Positions 1 to 9,000 of a DNA stretch of 64,000 nt are shown piece by piece. The stretch's first letter is position 1, and every line of letters starts with the position of its first letter. Under the pieces are notes generated by a model, which did not search any database, was not told the DNA's origin, and worked only from the letters and a program-made list of their open reading frames with translations. The translations under genes and the position numbers were made by a program. This DNA comes from Paenibacillus paeoniae (GTDB lineage Bacteria; Bacillota; Bacilli; Paenibacillales; Paenibacillaceae), in the NCBI RefSeq assembly GCF_003388735.1, contig NZ_QUBQ01000005.1, positions 288,885 to 352,884 on the forward strand. The letters are read 5' to 3'.

Positions 1-73
1 AGATAATTCTAAGATATTTCGGCTAAAATGTTTTGATAAATTGTTAAAGAACCCACATTAAGGGGAGATCATC

Positions 74-763
74 ATGTACACCATTTATCTTGTAGAAGAC
101 GAAGTTAGTTTAAATCAGCTTATTTGTTCATACTTACAGCGGGAAGGCTGGAATGTCGTTTCCTTTACAGACGGCGAGGAAGCCAAAAGTGCGATTGCGC
201 AAGAGCCTCATCTTTGGATACTCGATATTATGCTGCCTGGAATGGACGGCTATCAACTGATTCGCGAAATCCGGAAAGGGAACGAGTCTATCCCGGTCAT
301 CTTCATATCGGCACGGGATTCCGATCTGGATCGGATTAACGGCTTGGAGCTGGGCAGTGATGACTATTTGGCTAAGCCATTCCAGACGCGTGAACTCATC
401 ATCCGTGTTCGCAAGCTGATGGAGCGTGTATACGGAAAAGTACTTCAAACCGGATATTCTGCTCCGCATCTCGCCCAAGTCGACTATCCGCCTTATACGA
501 TTGATAGACAAGCCCGCATTGTGAGGGAGAATTCGGGACTAGAAGTGGAGCTGACTTCAAAGGAATTTGATCTATTGCAATATTTTGTGTCACATGCCGG
601 ACAGGTCATGCAACGCGAACACATTTTGAATGAGGTTTGGGGCCGGGATTACTTCGGCACAGACCGCGTAGTGGACGATCTCATTTGGCGATTACGCAAA
701 AAAATGCCTGAGCTGCGGCTGGAAACGCTATATAGCCTCGGTTATAGGTTGGTGAAAAGATGA
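74..763 (+). CDS. OmpR/PhoB-family response regulator
   Basis: This 229-residue protein is a DNA-binding response regulator. The receiver domain (about 1-120) shows the acidic pair near D9, the phospho-acceptor D51 in ILDIMLPGMDG and the conserved lysine K101 in the LAKPF motif. A winged-helix effector (about 130-229) ends in the usual LYSLGYRLV signature. The ATG has an AAGGGGAG ribosome binding site 7-8 nt upstream. The stop overlaps the start of the histidine kinase gene (ATGA), so the two are translationally coupled. Because the same transcript runs on into an ABC permease pair, an adaptor and a binding protein, it probably controls that transporter. I cannot identify the stimulus or its operator. 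Confidence 0.93.
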   Translation: MYTIYLVEDEVSLNQLICSYLQREGWNVVSFTDGEEAKSAIAQEPHLWILDIMLPGMDGYQLIREIRKGNESIPVIFISARDSDLDRINGLELGSDDYLAKPFQTRELIIRVRKLMERVYGKVLQTGYSAPHLAQVDYPPYTIDRQARIVRENSGLEVELTSKEFDLLQYFVSHAGQVMQREHILNEVWGRDYFGTDRVVDDLIWRLRKKMPELRLETLYSLGYRLVKR

Positions 764-2211
764 AACATTGGCCTTTGGCAATTAAAATATGGTTCGTTTT
801 TGCCTCTTTGTTGCTGTGCATATTCTTGATGGTGGCCTTGGTTCTCCCCTATTTACTAAAAAGTTTTTTTACGGAGCAAACCTATGCGATGATTCGGGAC
901 TCTCAACAGCAGTTAACCTTTGTTCAGGAAATTTTTCAAAAGGAAGGGGGGGTATTCAAGTTCAGAGAAGATGGCGTTATGGAGATAGCCATGTCCTCTT
1001 CAACGGGTCAAGCAGCACCGAATGACGATAGCACGACCGGGGGATTTGAAAAAGTTCAGCCGACCGGATACATAGAGGGGCCTGCTATCGGCCATCTGAT
1101 ATTGGTGGAAGGAAAAGCGTACTTTTTAAACCGTGACAGGGGCTTGCCCGATTCCTTAACCAAGCGACTAAAGCAGGAGGCGGCTGAGCAAGTCAAGGAG
1201 GTTGAGACGAACTCAGTCCAAGTAGAGGGCCACACCCTCTTTTACTCCATCTCAAAAACCATTAATGACGGTTCCGGAGTGCTGATCTCCTATGCATGGG
1301 CCGAGTATCGCAATGAGATGGTCGGAACGATGTTCCGCAATTTGCTTCTGCTTCTGATCGCATTTATGCTGCTCAGCTCAATCCCATGTTTCTGGCTCGC
1401 CCGGTATTTATCCAGCCCGCTCACCAGAATGGAGCGTCAGGTGAAACGGATGTCAGAGGGCAACTGGCATGAGGCGTTCGAATTGAGACGAAGAGATGAG
1501 TTCGGCAGGTTGTCCCGCGCCTTCGACGAAATGCGCCAGCGGCTGCTGCGTCAAGATGAGACGCAGCAAGCGTTGCTGCAAAATATTTCCCATGAATTAA
1601 AAACGCCTGTGATGATTATTCGCAACTATGCTCAGTCCATCGTCGATGGCATTTACCCGCGAGGATCATTGGAGGGAAGCGTTGACACCATTCTGCAGGA
1701 AACCGACCGGCTTATGGAACGAGTTTACGAGTTGTTATCGCTTAGCAGGCTGCAATACGTTTCTTCGCGTGAAGTTCCCCACCAATGGTTTAACGTCGAT
1801 GACGTGGTGCGGGATACGGTGGAGCGGCTGCGTTTCCGTCGGCCGGAGATTCATTGGATTGTTGAACCGCCTGCTTGGCGCATTCATGGTAATGCTGACC
1901 AATGGCAGGTCGTGTTTGAAAATCTGCTTGACAATCAAATTCGCTATGCCCGTCAACAGATTTCAATTACTGCCTCTGTGGATGATTCCCTGATGCGAAT
2001 CATTGAAATCCGCAATGACGGACCACACCTGGAAGCCGCATTGCTGAAGGGTCTGTTTGAGCCGTATCGTATGGGCGCGAATGGGCAGTTCGGGCTGGGT
2101 CTATCCATCGTCTGGCAGATATTGAACAGCTATGGGGCACAGATCGAGGTGAGCAATGAAGAATCTGGCGTCATCTTTCGGCTGACGCTTTCCGAGGAGG
2201 ACAGGGAATGA
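760..2211 (+). CDS. Membrane sensor histidine kinase (HAMP, HisKA, HATPase)
   Basis: This 483-residue kinase partners the preceding regulator. It has a transmembrane segment at about residues 11-32, an extracytoplasmic sensor region of some 160 residues, and a second transmembrane segment at about 190-213. A HAMP linker and a HisKA domain with the phospho-acceptor H278 in NISHELKTP follow, then an ATPase domain with an N-box (NLLDNQIRYA) and a G-box (FGLGLSIV). It overlaps its neighbours by 4 nt at both ends, so the operon is tightly coupled. The extracellular domain matches nothing I recognise. The ligand could be what the downstream binding protein captures, but that is inference. Confidence 0.92.
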   Translation: MKHWPLAIKIWFVFASLLLCIFLMVALVLPYLLKSFFTEQTYAMIRDSQQQLTFVQEIFQKEGGVFKFREDGVMEIAMSSSTGQAAPNDDSTTGGFEKVQPTGYIEGPAIGHLILVEGKAYFLNRDRGLPDSLTKRLKQEAAEQVKEVETNSVQVEGHTLFYSISKTINDGSGVLISYAWAEYRNEMVGTMFRNLLLLLIAFMLLSSIPCFWLARYLSSPLTRMERQVKRMSEGNWHEAFELRRRDEFGRLSRAFDEMRQRLLRQDETQQALLQNISHELKTPVMIIRNYAQSIVDGIYPRGSLEGSVDTILQETDRLMERVYELLSLSRLQYVSSREVPHQWFNVDDVVRDTVERLRFRRPEIHWIVEPPAWRIHGNADQWQVVFENLLDNQIRYARQQISITASVDDSLMRIIEIRNDGPHLEAALLKGLFEPYRMGANGQFGLGLSIVWQILNSYGAQIEVSNEESGVIFRLTLSEEDRE

Positions 2212-3107
2212 AGAGCGACACGATCCCAAAAGCCTTCAGCCGCCGAATGGCAAGGTTCTTTCGATCAGATGCATTCAGTGCAATCGGGCTATTGGCTCCG
2301 AGCTTGGCCGGATTTGCTCTCTTCTATCTCATTCCGTTCGGCCAGAGCGTGCTTACCTCATTCCAGGACCGATTGGGAGGAAGCTTCACATTGTCAAACT
2401 ACAAGGAGCTGCTCCTCAGTTCCTCGTTTCAGAAAGCGGCGTCCAATACATTCTCGTTCACCGCGGTCAGCGTGCCGATTCTGGTTGCCATATCGCTCTT
2501 GCTGGCGTTGCTCTTGAATCAACGGGTGTTCATCCGGAATTGGCTTCGCACCGCTTATGTGCTGCCGCTTGTTGTACCGGTTGCTTCGATCGTGCTGGTC
2601 TGGCAAATCCTGTTCGATTGGAATGGGGCGTTAAATGCGGTTTTGCAGCAATTCGGCCTTGACCGCCAAGACTGGATGAAATCCAATTGGGCCGGATTTG
2701 TGATTGTGCTGGTCTACGTATGGAAAAACATCGGATACAACGTCATTCTATTCCTGGCCGGCTTACAGAACATTCCGGACCAATATTACGAGATCGCCAA
2801 TCTGGAAGGGGCGAGTTCCGCACGTAAGCTGTTTGGAATTACGCTCACGTATTTGACGCCGACGACGTTTCTGGTCGTGCTTATGTCCGTGTTGAATTCG
2901 TTCAAGGTATTTCGAGAAACGTATCTCGTTGCGGGTGCATACCCGCATGACAGCATTTATATGATGCAGCATTACATGAACAATATGTTCCTGTCCCTTG
3001 ATATTCAGAAAGTCTCGTCTGCGGCAGTGTTGATGGCGCTTTGCATTATGGTGCTCGTGTTCGTCCTGTTCCGTACAGAGCGGATGTTCCGCTCTTATAT
3101 GGAGTAA
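2208..3107 (+). CDS. Carbohydrate-type ABC transporter permease (MalF/UgpA-like)
   Basis: This 299-residue inner-membrane permease has about six transmembrane helices. The cytoplasmic EAA loop lies near residues 190-215 (YEIANLEGASSARKLFGITL), the site where the ATPase docks. Its ATG overlaps the stop of the kinase gene and follows a GGAGGACAGGG ribosome binding site. It pairs with the MalG-type permease immediately downstream. There is no ATP-binding subunit in the operon, as is usual for Firmicute CUT1 sugar importers, which share an MsmX-type ATPase encoded elsewhere. The substrate is not evident from sequence. Confidence 0.9.
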   Translation: MKSDTIPKAFSRRMARFFRSDAFSAIGLLAPSLAGFALFYLIPFGQSVLTSFQDRLGGSFTLSNYKELLLSSSFQKAASNTFSFTAVSVPILVAISLLLALLLNQRVFIRNWLRTAYVLPLVVPVASIVLVWQILFDWNGALNAVLQQFGLDRQDWMKSNWAGFVIVLVYVWKNIGYNVILFLAGLQNIPDQYYEIANLEGASSARKLFGITLTYLTPTTFLVVLMSVLNSFKVFRETYLVAGAYPHDSIYMMQHYMNNMFLSLDIQKVSSAAVLMALCIMVLVFVLFRTERMFRSYME

Positions 3108-3129
3108 GTGCAAGAAAGAGGTGAATGAC

Positions 3130-3987
3130 GTGATAAAGGGATGGGTCGCACCGCTGTTGCGTTCGTTACTGTTAATCCTCATCGCTAGTCTGCTGTTAAT
3201 GCCCGTCGTCTTGACCGTCGTCAATTCTTTTATGACGGAGCGGGATATTATGGCGAATTACGGCATGCTGGGCAAAACCGATACGAGCCTATTCGTTAAT
3301 CTCAAATGGATTCCCGATTGGGTGTCATTCCAGCAGTATGGCGAAGTATTGATCTCAACGCCGAAATTTCTATACCTGTTCTGGAATTCCGTATCTATGG
3401 TGGTGCCCATCATCATCGGACAAGCGTTGGTGGCCATCCTCGCAGCGTTCGCGTTCGGAAAGCTGAGTTTTCCGGGCAGAGAAGGATTGTTTTTTCTCTA
3501 TTTGATGACGATGCTGATGCCGTTTCAGGTGACGCTCGTGCCCAACTACTTGATGGCCGATCGGCTGGGTCTGCTGAACCATCCCGGCTCCATCATACTG
3601 CCCGGCGTGTTTGCCCCCTTCGGCGTGTTTCTACTGCGGCAATTCATGCTTCACATCCACTCGTCTTATATCGAAGCAGCCAAAATGGACGGGGCGGGAA
3701 CCTTGCGCATACTCGTATCGATTGCGCTGCCGATGGTGAAACCGGGCATCGCCGCGCTCGTCGTGCTCCTGTTCGTCGACTATTGGAATATGGTCGAGCA
3801 GCCGCTTATCTTTCTTCAGGACGCCGCGAAGCAGCCGCTTTCGGTCTTCCTCTCCCACATCCAGGATGATGTACTCGGCGTATCGTTTGCCGTTTCGGTT
3901 GTTTATATGATGCCTATGGTACTCCTGTTCTTAAGCGCCGAACGGTATTTTATTGAAGGAATCCAGCTTTCCGGCGTGAAAGGCTGA
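3130..3987 (+). CDS. Carbohydrate-type ABC transporter permease (MalG/UgpE-like)
   Basis: This is the second permease of the heterodimer, about 285 residues with six predicted helices. Its EAA loop reads YIEAAKMDGAGTLRILVSIA. The C-terminus ends in the GIQLSGVKG signature typical of CUT1 MalG-type permeases. I place the start at the GTG at 3130, because AGAGGTG at 3117-3123 gives about 8 nt spacing. An in-frame GTG at 3121 lies inside that ribosome binding site and is less likely. The gene follows the first permease by about 20 nt and precedes the adaptor gene by a similar gap. Confidence 0.88.
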   Translation: MIKGWVAPLLRSLLLILIASLLLMPVVLTVVNSFMTERDIMANYGMLGKTDTSLFVNLKWIPDWVSFQQYGEVLISTPKFLYLFWNSVSMVVPIIIGQALVAILAAFAFGKLSFPGREGLFFLYLMTMLMPFQVTLVPNYLMADRLGLLNHPGSIILPGVFAPFGVFLLRQFMLHIHSSYIEAAKMDGAGTLRILVSIALPMVKPGIAALVVLLFVDYWNMVEQPLIFLQDAAKQPLSVFLSHIQDDVLGVSFAVSVVYMMPMVLLFLSAERYFIEGIQLSGVKG

Positions 3988-4006
3988 GCGAAAGGAGAGT
4001 GGCAAC

Positions 4007-5149
4007 ATGATACAGCGCAAACAACAGATTGCCGGCATTGCATTGGTGGTGTTACTTCTTGTGCTGGCGGGGTTGACATTGTTCAGCCAAACGCTTCAAA
4101 CCGTCTTGCTACCCAAAGTGACGACAGCGAAGGCTGATAAAAAAACGTTGACCTTTCGCATCGAAGGCAGCGGTCCCATCACACCCCGCAAGCAAATTGA
4201 ATTAATCAGCGACAGCGGCTGGAAGTTGGAGAAGGTGCATGTTCGCCATGCAGAACAAGTCAAGAAGGGTCAGATTCTCATAACGTTCGACGGAACAGAG
4301 GCGCAGCAACAGATTCTCGACGCGGAGGACGAGCTGAAGAAAAGGAAGTTGAACCGGGAGCTGATTGCAGAACAGTTCGTGACTGCTCAACGAACAGGAG
4401 ACGAAGGTGAGATTCGCAAAGCGAAACGCGACTTGGAATTGGATGGGCTAGACTCAGACATAGCGATGCGGAGAATTGAAACACTGCGAAGGGATCTGGA
4501 ACGAAAACGCACGTTGACTGCGCCTGCGGACGGCATAGTTACGAATCTTCAAGCCGAGGAAGGCAGAAGTATTCTTCAAGGACAGCCCGTGCTGACGATA
4601 GTGGAAACCGGCGAGGGATTCCAATTTACCTTCACGGCTGATAAAGATTCTGCCGATTTGATGCAATTGGGTGAGAAGGTGCTTGTAAACGTGCAGGGGG
4701 ATAAGCCGTTGAAAAGCGAAGGAACCGTCGCCGAAATCAAGGATGCTACCGGGGGCAGCGGCGGCGGATCTGCAGGCAATCCAGATGTTGACAGTGGAAA
4801 TTTAGACGGAAATGCCAAGGGTCAAAAAACGATCGTCGTCCACGTGTCGGGAGACGATCTCAAAGGAGGTGAGTTAGCTAGCGTTAGCTTGGTGAGGCCA
4901 TTTCAAGAGCAGGGGCTTGTCATCAGCAAAAAGTGGCTCAGAAAAGACGGAACCGGAAGCTACGTGTTTGTTGTTCGCGAGAATCGAAGCTCACTCGGCA
5001 ACACCTACACGGTTCAGAAGGCTTACGTGAATACGGGGAAGGGGAATGACGATGAGATCGTCGTACTCGATGGCGTTTACCCGGAAGAAAACATTGTGAC
5101 GGAGTCGAGCGAACCGTTGCAGGAAGGCAACCGCATTCGATTAAATTGA
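4007..5149 (+). CDS. HlyD/RND-type membrane-fusion adaptor protein
   Basis: This 380-residue protein has an N-terminal transmembrane anchor (about residues 10-30). A split biotinyl-lipoyl (barrel-sandwich) fold follows, separated by a charged helical hairpin at about 100-170 and resuming at LTAPADGIVTNL. Beta-barrel and membrane-proximal regions complete it, the organisation of RND/MacA-type adaptors. Gram-positive homologues usually accompany MacB- or YknZ-type exporters. Here the neighbours are sugar-type import permeases and a solute-binding lipoprotein. A Gly/Ser/Asn-rich insertion lies at about residues 245-270. The start has an AAAGGAGAG ribosome binding site. Family assignment is firm, but its role with an importer is unknown. 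Confidence 0.82.
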   Translation: MIQRKQQIAGIALVVLLLVLAGLTLFSQTLQTVLLPKVTTAKADKKTLTFRIEGSGPITPRKQIELISDSGWKLEKVHVRHAEQVKKGQILITFDGTEAQQQILDAEDELKKRKLNRELIAEQFVTAQRTGDEGEIRKAKRDLELDGLDSDIAMRRIETLRRDLERKRTLTAPADGIVTNLQAEEGRSILQGQPVLTIVETGEGFQFTFTADKDSADLMQLGEKVLVNVQGDKPLKSEGTVAEIKDATGGSGGGSAGNPDVDSGNLDGNAKGQKTIVVHVSGDDLKGGELASVSLVRPFQEQGLVISKKWLRKDGTGSYVFVVRENRSSLGNTYTVQKAYVNTGKGNDDEIVVLDGVYPEENIVTESSEPLQEGNRIRLN

Positions 5150-5162
5150 GAGGATGATTCAC

Positions 5163-6539
5163 TTGAAAAAATTAAGCTTCATCGTGATGCTGTCCATGGT
5201 TCTGTTGCTATCCGCCTGTTCCGGAAACGGGGGAGGCAACTTAACGAAGGACGGCAAGGAAAACGGCGCAGGACAGGAATCGCCGGGCCAGAAGCAAGCC
5301 GAAGGTAAGCAGAAAACCGTCGCTGTATCTGTCTTGAGGATAGACCGTTTCTTGGAAAACGCTGTGCGGGTATTTGAGGAGAAGTATGCTGACATACGTA
5401 TCGAATTAAAGGAGTACAAGGCGTCGGATGGAACCGGAACAAGCGGTATGGCCATGGAGGCGGCAGACATAGAAAAGTACGTTCAATCGGTAACGACACA
5501 GGTTATTTCAGGCAAAGGATCCGATCTTATTCTCATGAACAATTTGCCCCAAGACAAATTTGTCGCCAAGAAACTGTTGGTCAACTTATACGACTTGATA
5601 GATAAAGACAGCTCGTTCGATCAAGATGCGTTGTATCCCAATATTTTGAAGGCATCGCAAGACGGGGACGGTCTGTATGTCATGCCGCTCGCCTTTTCGC
5701 TCGAAACGGCTCAGGGGAATACCGAGTTATTGAAGCAGGCGAATATTTCAGTCGACAAAAATAGCCCCTGGAGCTGGAGTCAATTTAAGGATGTCGCCAT
5801 TAAAATGAAGCAACAAGGGGAACGTGAAGGGTACTACTACAACCTGATAATGTCGCCGCTGCTCCACGATTATATCGAGGACAATTATGCGGAGCTTGTC
5901 GGACAGGGCAAGCCGAACTTCGACTCGGATCTGTTCCGCAACATGATGAAGGAAATCAAGTCGATCTATGACGAAGGACTGCTCAGCGAAGGGTTTGCAT
6001 CCGATGCCGGTGAAGCGGTAGTTCAAATTGTGGGCATATTCAGCCCTAGAGGAGCACTGATGATGCCCTCAAACTTTGAATATTACCAGAAGCCGAGCGC
6101 GAGGGGAAATAAGGAAGGCGTACCGTTCAAGTCCATGTACAGTCTGGGGATGAACAGCAAATCCGACGTTCAGCCGGAAGCATGGGAATTCATGAAGTTT
6201 TTGCTTTCCGATGACATGCAAGCTTCGCCGGATCTCTTTGGATTGGCGATGAATAAAGACGCCACGGATAAGAAATTGAATGAAGTTTTGCAACAAATCG
6301 AGAACGGAACGCTGGAATTTCCGTTCCCGGAAGACACGCTGCCGGATGGCGAAATGACGAAACAACGGATTTCAGAGATACAGAAGCTGATTTCGGAGGC
6401 GGGCGCCCGAAAATCCAGTGATATTAAAGTGTTAACGATTGCTACGGAGGAGTTCGAAAGCTATAAGAACGGACAGAAATCCGCAGAAGAAGTCAGTAAG
6501 CTGATTCAGAACCGGGTCACAACGTATTTGAATGAGTAA
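5163..6539 (+). CDS. Extracellular solute-binding lipoprotein, ABC importer (family 1 type)
   Basis: This lipoprotein of about 458 residues resembles sugar-binding proteins of CUT1 importers. A short basic, hydrophobic signal peptide ends in the lipobox LLLSAC, so the mature protein is tethered by a lipidated cysteine. A Gly/Glu/Lys-rich linker and a two-lobed binding domain follow. I choose the TTG at 5163, because GAGAGG at 5148-5153 gives about 9 nt spacing. The in-frame ATG at 5154 abuts the ribosome binding site. It is the last gene of the operon and would deliver substrate to the two permeases upstream. The ligand cannot be deduced. Confidence 0.85.
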   Translation: MKKLSFIVMLSMVLLLSACSGNGGGNLTKDGKENGAGQESPGQKQAEGKQKTVAVSVLRIDRFLENAVRVFEEKYADIRIELKEYKASDGTGTSGMAMEAADIEKYVQSVTTQVISGKGSDLILMNNLPQDKFVAKKLLVNLYDLIDKDSSFDQDALYPNILKASQDGDGLYVMPLAFSLETAQGNTELLKQANISVDKNSPWSWSQFKDVAIKMKQQGEREGYYYNLIMSPLLHDYIEDNYAELVGQGKPNFDSDLFRNMMKEIKSIYDEGLLSEGFASDAGEAVVQIVGIFSPRGALMMPSNFEYYQKPSARGNKEGVPFKSMYSLGMNSKSDVQPEAWEFMKFLLSDDMQASPDLFGLAMNKDATDKKLNEVLQQIENGTLEFPFPEDTLPDGEMTKQRISEIQKLISEAGARKSSDIKVLTIATEEFESYKNGQKSAEEVSKLIQNRVTTYLNE

Positions 6540-6653
6540 CGGAAGAGAACAGCAGGTTAAATGGGGTATCGTTCCGATAAGACTTATCGTCACATCGACT
6601 CGTTGAAGCGGCAGGAGCAGATAGAAGCGGGCATGTGGAGTGCTAAAACTCGA

Positions 6654-6692
6654 AGACCTGTCGTTCAGAAATGGATGACGGGCCTTTTTTTC
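6654..6692 (+). terminator. Intrinsic terminator after the first operon
   Basis: A 12-bp stem with one mismatch and several G-U pairs (6654-6665 with 6674-6685) is followed by a seven-T run. It lies 115 nt after the stop of the binding-protein gene. The rest of the 380-nt interval before the next gene holds no convincing ORF or RNA. Confidence 0.65.
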
Positions 6693-6919
6693 CTTAGTGT
6701 TGCTGTTCCATTCGACCTTTATTCTTCTGTAAATCATATTTGTTTCTGATACATAAAAAGACAGTCTTAAGCAATGCTAAAACGGCAGGACGTATCGTTC
6801 CTTAGGATTTCTCTGTCCCGGGGTTTCCGGAAATGTTCAATAGACACAGTCCGGGATTAACGGATCTGTACAGATAACGATGCAAGAGAGTGAATTTTGA
6901 TCGGAAAGTAGGGATAGGT

Positions 6920-7444
6920 ATGGGTATACTAGGCCGCAATTCGAAAAAAGAACCTCTTCATTACGGAGAGGCTTACGATGTATGGCTATATTCGATGGGG
7001 GCCAAGGGATGCGGCTCCCGCTATCGGGCATTAAAATTCCATGCGGGTGATAAAGAACTCAAAGATGTCATCGATGATATGATTAAGCAAGTCGAACTTG
7101 AGGCTGCGGAATGCGATGAAATTTTAGTTCATAATGGAATTGTTCCATCACCGAGTTTGCCGCAACGGCCTGAAGCAAAATTGGAAAACATTCCGGTGGG
7201 TGCTCGTTTCTCGGATATGGAAATAGTAGGTATGCTGTCGGCAGAAGCGGCTGCAGGACTCATATTATGCAGTCAAATTATGGGCAAATCGATAAGAGAA
7301 GATATCGGTGTGTTGTTCGCAAAATATCATGCCTTAAAAGCAACAATCGGATTGAAGGCACTACACTTGAGCAAAGAAAAAGGATGGCTTATTCTTCCTC
7401 CTCAAGTCTTAGAGAGAACGCAATTAGAGGAGAGTCGCACATAA
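6920..7444 (+). CDS. DUF3231-like protein
   Basis: This helical protein of about 174 residues (MGILGRNSKKE start) resembles the DUF3231 family of spore-forming Bacillales. That family consists of four-helix-bundle, ferritin-like proteins of unknown function, often compared with spore coat CotF-type proteins. Visible features are an N-terminal HYGEAYDVWLYSMGAKG stretch, amphipathic helices and a C-terminal PPQV tail. I place the start at the ATG at 6920, behind AGGGATAGG. The GTG at 6890 has no ribosome binding site. It stands alone between two terminators. The family call is from pattern memory and moderate. Confidence 0.6.
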   Translation: MGILGRNSKKEPLHYGEAYDVWLYSMGAKGCGSRYRALKFHAGDKELKDVIDDMIKQVELEAAECDEILVHNGIVPSPSLPQRPEAKLENIPVGARFSDMEIVGMLSAEAAAGLILCSQIMGKSIREDIGVLFAKYHALKATIGLKALHLSKEKGWLILPPQVLERTQLEESRT

Positions 7445-7447
7445 TGC

Positions 7448-7480
7448 GAAAGCCCGCTGCAGACAGCGGGCTTTCATTAT
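7448..7480 (+). terminator. Terminator after the DUF3231-like gene
   Basis: A perfect 12-bp stem GAAAGCCCGCTG / CAGCGGGCTTTC (7448-7459 and 7464-7475) with a 4-nt loop begins 3 nt after the stop codon. The following T-rich stretch is short (CATTAT). Confidence 0.7.
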
Positions 7481-7562
7481 GCTTACTACAACGAAGCAAC
7501 ATCAACATTCAGGGTGTCCTGAATGCTTTTAAATCCGAGTTGGATTTCTTCTTTATACATGC

Positions 7563-7604
7563 TTGACATATTGTTTGAAATCATATATCTTAATATTAAG
7601 ATAT
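7563..7604 (+). promoter_or_regulatory. Promoter overlapped by a perfect 20-bp palindrome
   Basis: TTGACA at 7563-7568 and TATCTT at 7586-7591 are separated by 17 nt and form a sigma-A-type promoter. The -10 lies inside the perfect palindrome ATATCTTAAT/ATTAAGATAT (7585-7604). Operators of this size and composition overlapping a -10 are typical of MarR-type repressors, including quinone- and thiol-sensing ones. It would control the short reading frame and/or pirin gene downstream. Confidence 0.65.
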
Positions 7605-7632
7605 CAGTTAAAGAAGAAGCGGAGGAAACCAT

Positions 7633-7692
7633 ATGAAGGACCGTATGAACAATGCATGCAGGTATTCCTTTTACAGTCACAGGCCACAATAG
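7633..7692 (+). other. 19-codon reading frame with a strong ribosome binding site, possible gene remnant
   Basis: An ATG 6-8 nt after GCGGAGGAAACC opens a 19-codon frame that ends at TAG (7690-7692). No terminator separates it from the pirin gene. It may be a leader peptide or the stump of a decayed gene. Another frame remains open through about 7650-7780 with no matching start. Nothing recognisable is encoded. Confidence 0.3.
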
Positions 7693-7848
7693 GTGGGCAA
7701 TGAATCGAATCCCCATGCTTAGCAGACTATTTTTGACTACTATCTTTAGCTTAAGAATCATAATGCCAAACAAATGAAATTTGTATGAATCAGCCCGGGA
7801 GAATACGGCAGCTGGTTACAATAAATAATTATCCAGGAGGGAAACATC

Positions 7849-8628
7849 ATGCAAACTATGGTATATGGACCTACTCTTCAAACGGCTGGCACCTTCGACG
7901 GCGGCAAAATCACGGAGCAGAAGCCAATCGGCTTTCCAGGTGAAAACTCTGTAGTCAAGCGGGTCGGACCGCTATTCTACTGGGCTTGGGCGAAAACGGC
8001 AGTGGAAGGCTACATTCCGCTTCATCCGCATCAGGCATTCGAAATTATGACTTATGTTGTATCCGGTCAAGCTCAGCATGGCGATACACTGGGCACACGA
8101 AGCACAATTGGCGCTGGTGGCGTACAACTGATGCAGACCGGGTCGGGCGTCAGCCATGAGGAGCGGTTCGTCGGACCCGACATGGAGGGCTTCCAGATTT
8201 GGTTCGAGCCTCACTTCGAGAAGGCGCTCAAGACGGCACCGACATACAACCAGTACGAACACGAACAGTTTCCTGAGGAGTCAGGCGACGGCTACTTGAA
8301 GAAAACGGTTATTGGCGACGGTTCTCCCCTATCGATAACGGTGGACGCTCGGATGTGGGATGTCGTCGTCGATGCCGGCAGGTCTTACTCGCATCCGGTG
8401 TCGGGCGGCCGGGCACTCACGGCGCTCGCCATACGCGGAGGAGGCACATGGCTCGAAGGTGAAGGTATGGGCAGCCAAGCGACTCCCTTTAATCCAAAAG
8501 ATTTCATCGTAGCGCGTGCCGATGATGACCATGATGTTACGATCAAAGCTGGCGAAGATGCGCCGCTCCGGCTCATTCTGATTGACGTGCCGACGACGGT
8601 TGATTATCCGTTATACCCGAAGCGCTGA
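7849..8628 (+). CDS. Pirin-family bicupin protein
   Basis: This 259-residue protein is a pirin homologue. Such proteins are non-heme metal-binding bicupins, some with quercetin 2,3-dioxygenase activity. The N-terminal cupin carries the metal-site histidines in HPHQAFEIMTYVVSG, the partner site QAQHGDT, and the diagnostic MQTGSGVSHEE stretch followed by FQIWFEP. A second cupin fills about 150-259. The ATG has a CCAGGAGGG ribosome binding site. A palindromic operator of MarR type sits about 250 nt upstream. That fits the known pairing of pirins with quinone or electrophile stress, but the link is inference. A strong terminator follows. Confidence 0.88.
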   Translation: MQTMVYGPTLQTAGTFDGGKITEQKPIGFPGENSVVKRVGPLFYWAWAKTAVEGYIPLHPHQAFEIMTYVVSGQAQHGDTLGTRSTIGAGGVQLMQTGSGVSHEERFVGPDMEGFQIWFEPHFEKALKTAPTYNQYEHEQFPEESGDGYLKKTVIGDGSPLSITVDARMWDVVVDAGRSYSHPVSGGRALTALAIRGGGTWLEGEGMGSQATPFNPKDFIVARADDDHDVTIKAGEDAPLRLILIDVPTTVDYPLYPKR

Positions 8629-8694
8629 ATGGCATAACGGGCGGCAATCACATAATAAGCCCTATCATAGGTTATCTTACTGAATAGAAAGATC

Positions 8695-8742
8695 AAAGCC
8701 CGAAGATATCGATTCATAATCGATATCTTCGGGCTTTTTTTT
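8695..8742 (+). terminator. Strong terminator after pirin
   Basis: A perfect 19-bp stem (8695-8713 pairing with 8719-8737) with a 5-nt loop is followed by an uninterrupted T run, 67 nt after the pirin stop codon. Confidence 0.9.
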
Positions 8743-9000
8743 GCTGTGGATGGTCGACATACTCTAATCGTAAGAGACCGAGGACTAGCCGACTAAGTGT
8801 TGTCGAGTTTATGCTGACGGCCCGCTATCGTCTGGAGACATCGCTTTATTTGAAGAAACACAAGCCCCTGAAACAACTAAACCATGAAAACCTTTGGGGC
8901 AACATCGGTATACCTAGCTTCTTTCTTACCAGATTATTATGCCTCATATTTTTATAAAATCGACTATACATGGGCGACACCTCTTATACGCAACAGCGGT
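8743..9000. other. Intergenic stretch without identifiable content
   Basis: About 258 nt lie between the pirin terminator and the convergent dedA-like gene. A GCCCC...GGGGC pair (about 8863-8902) could be a weak terminator for the minus-strand gene. No ORF, RNA or repeat is convincing. Confidence 0.4.

Noticed and set aside
8743..9000. Transposase remnant
   Set aside because: A short open stretch (about 8813-8960) is basic and looks slightly transposase-like, but there are no terminal repeats and no recognisable motif.
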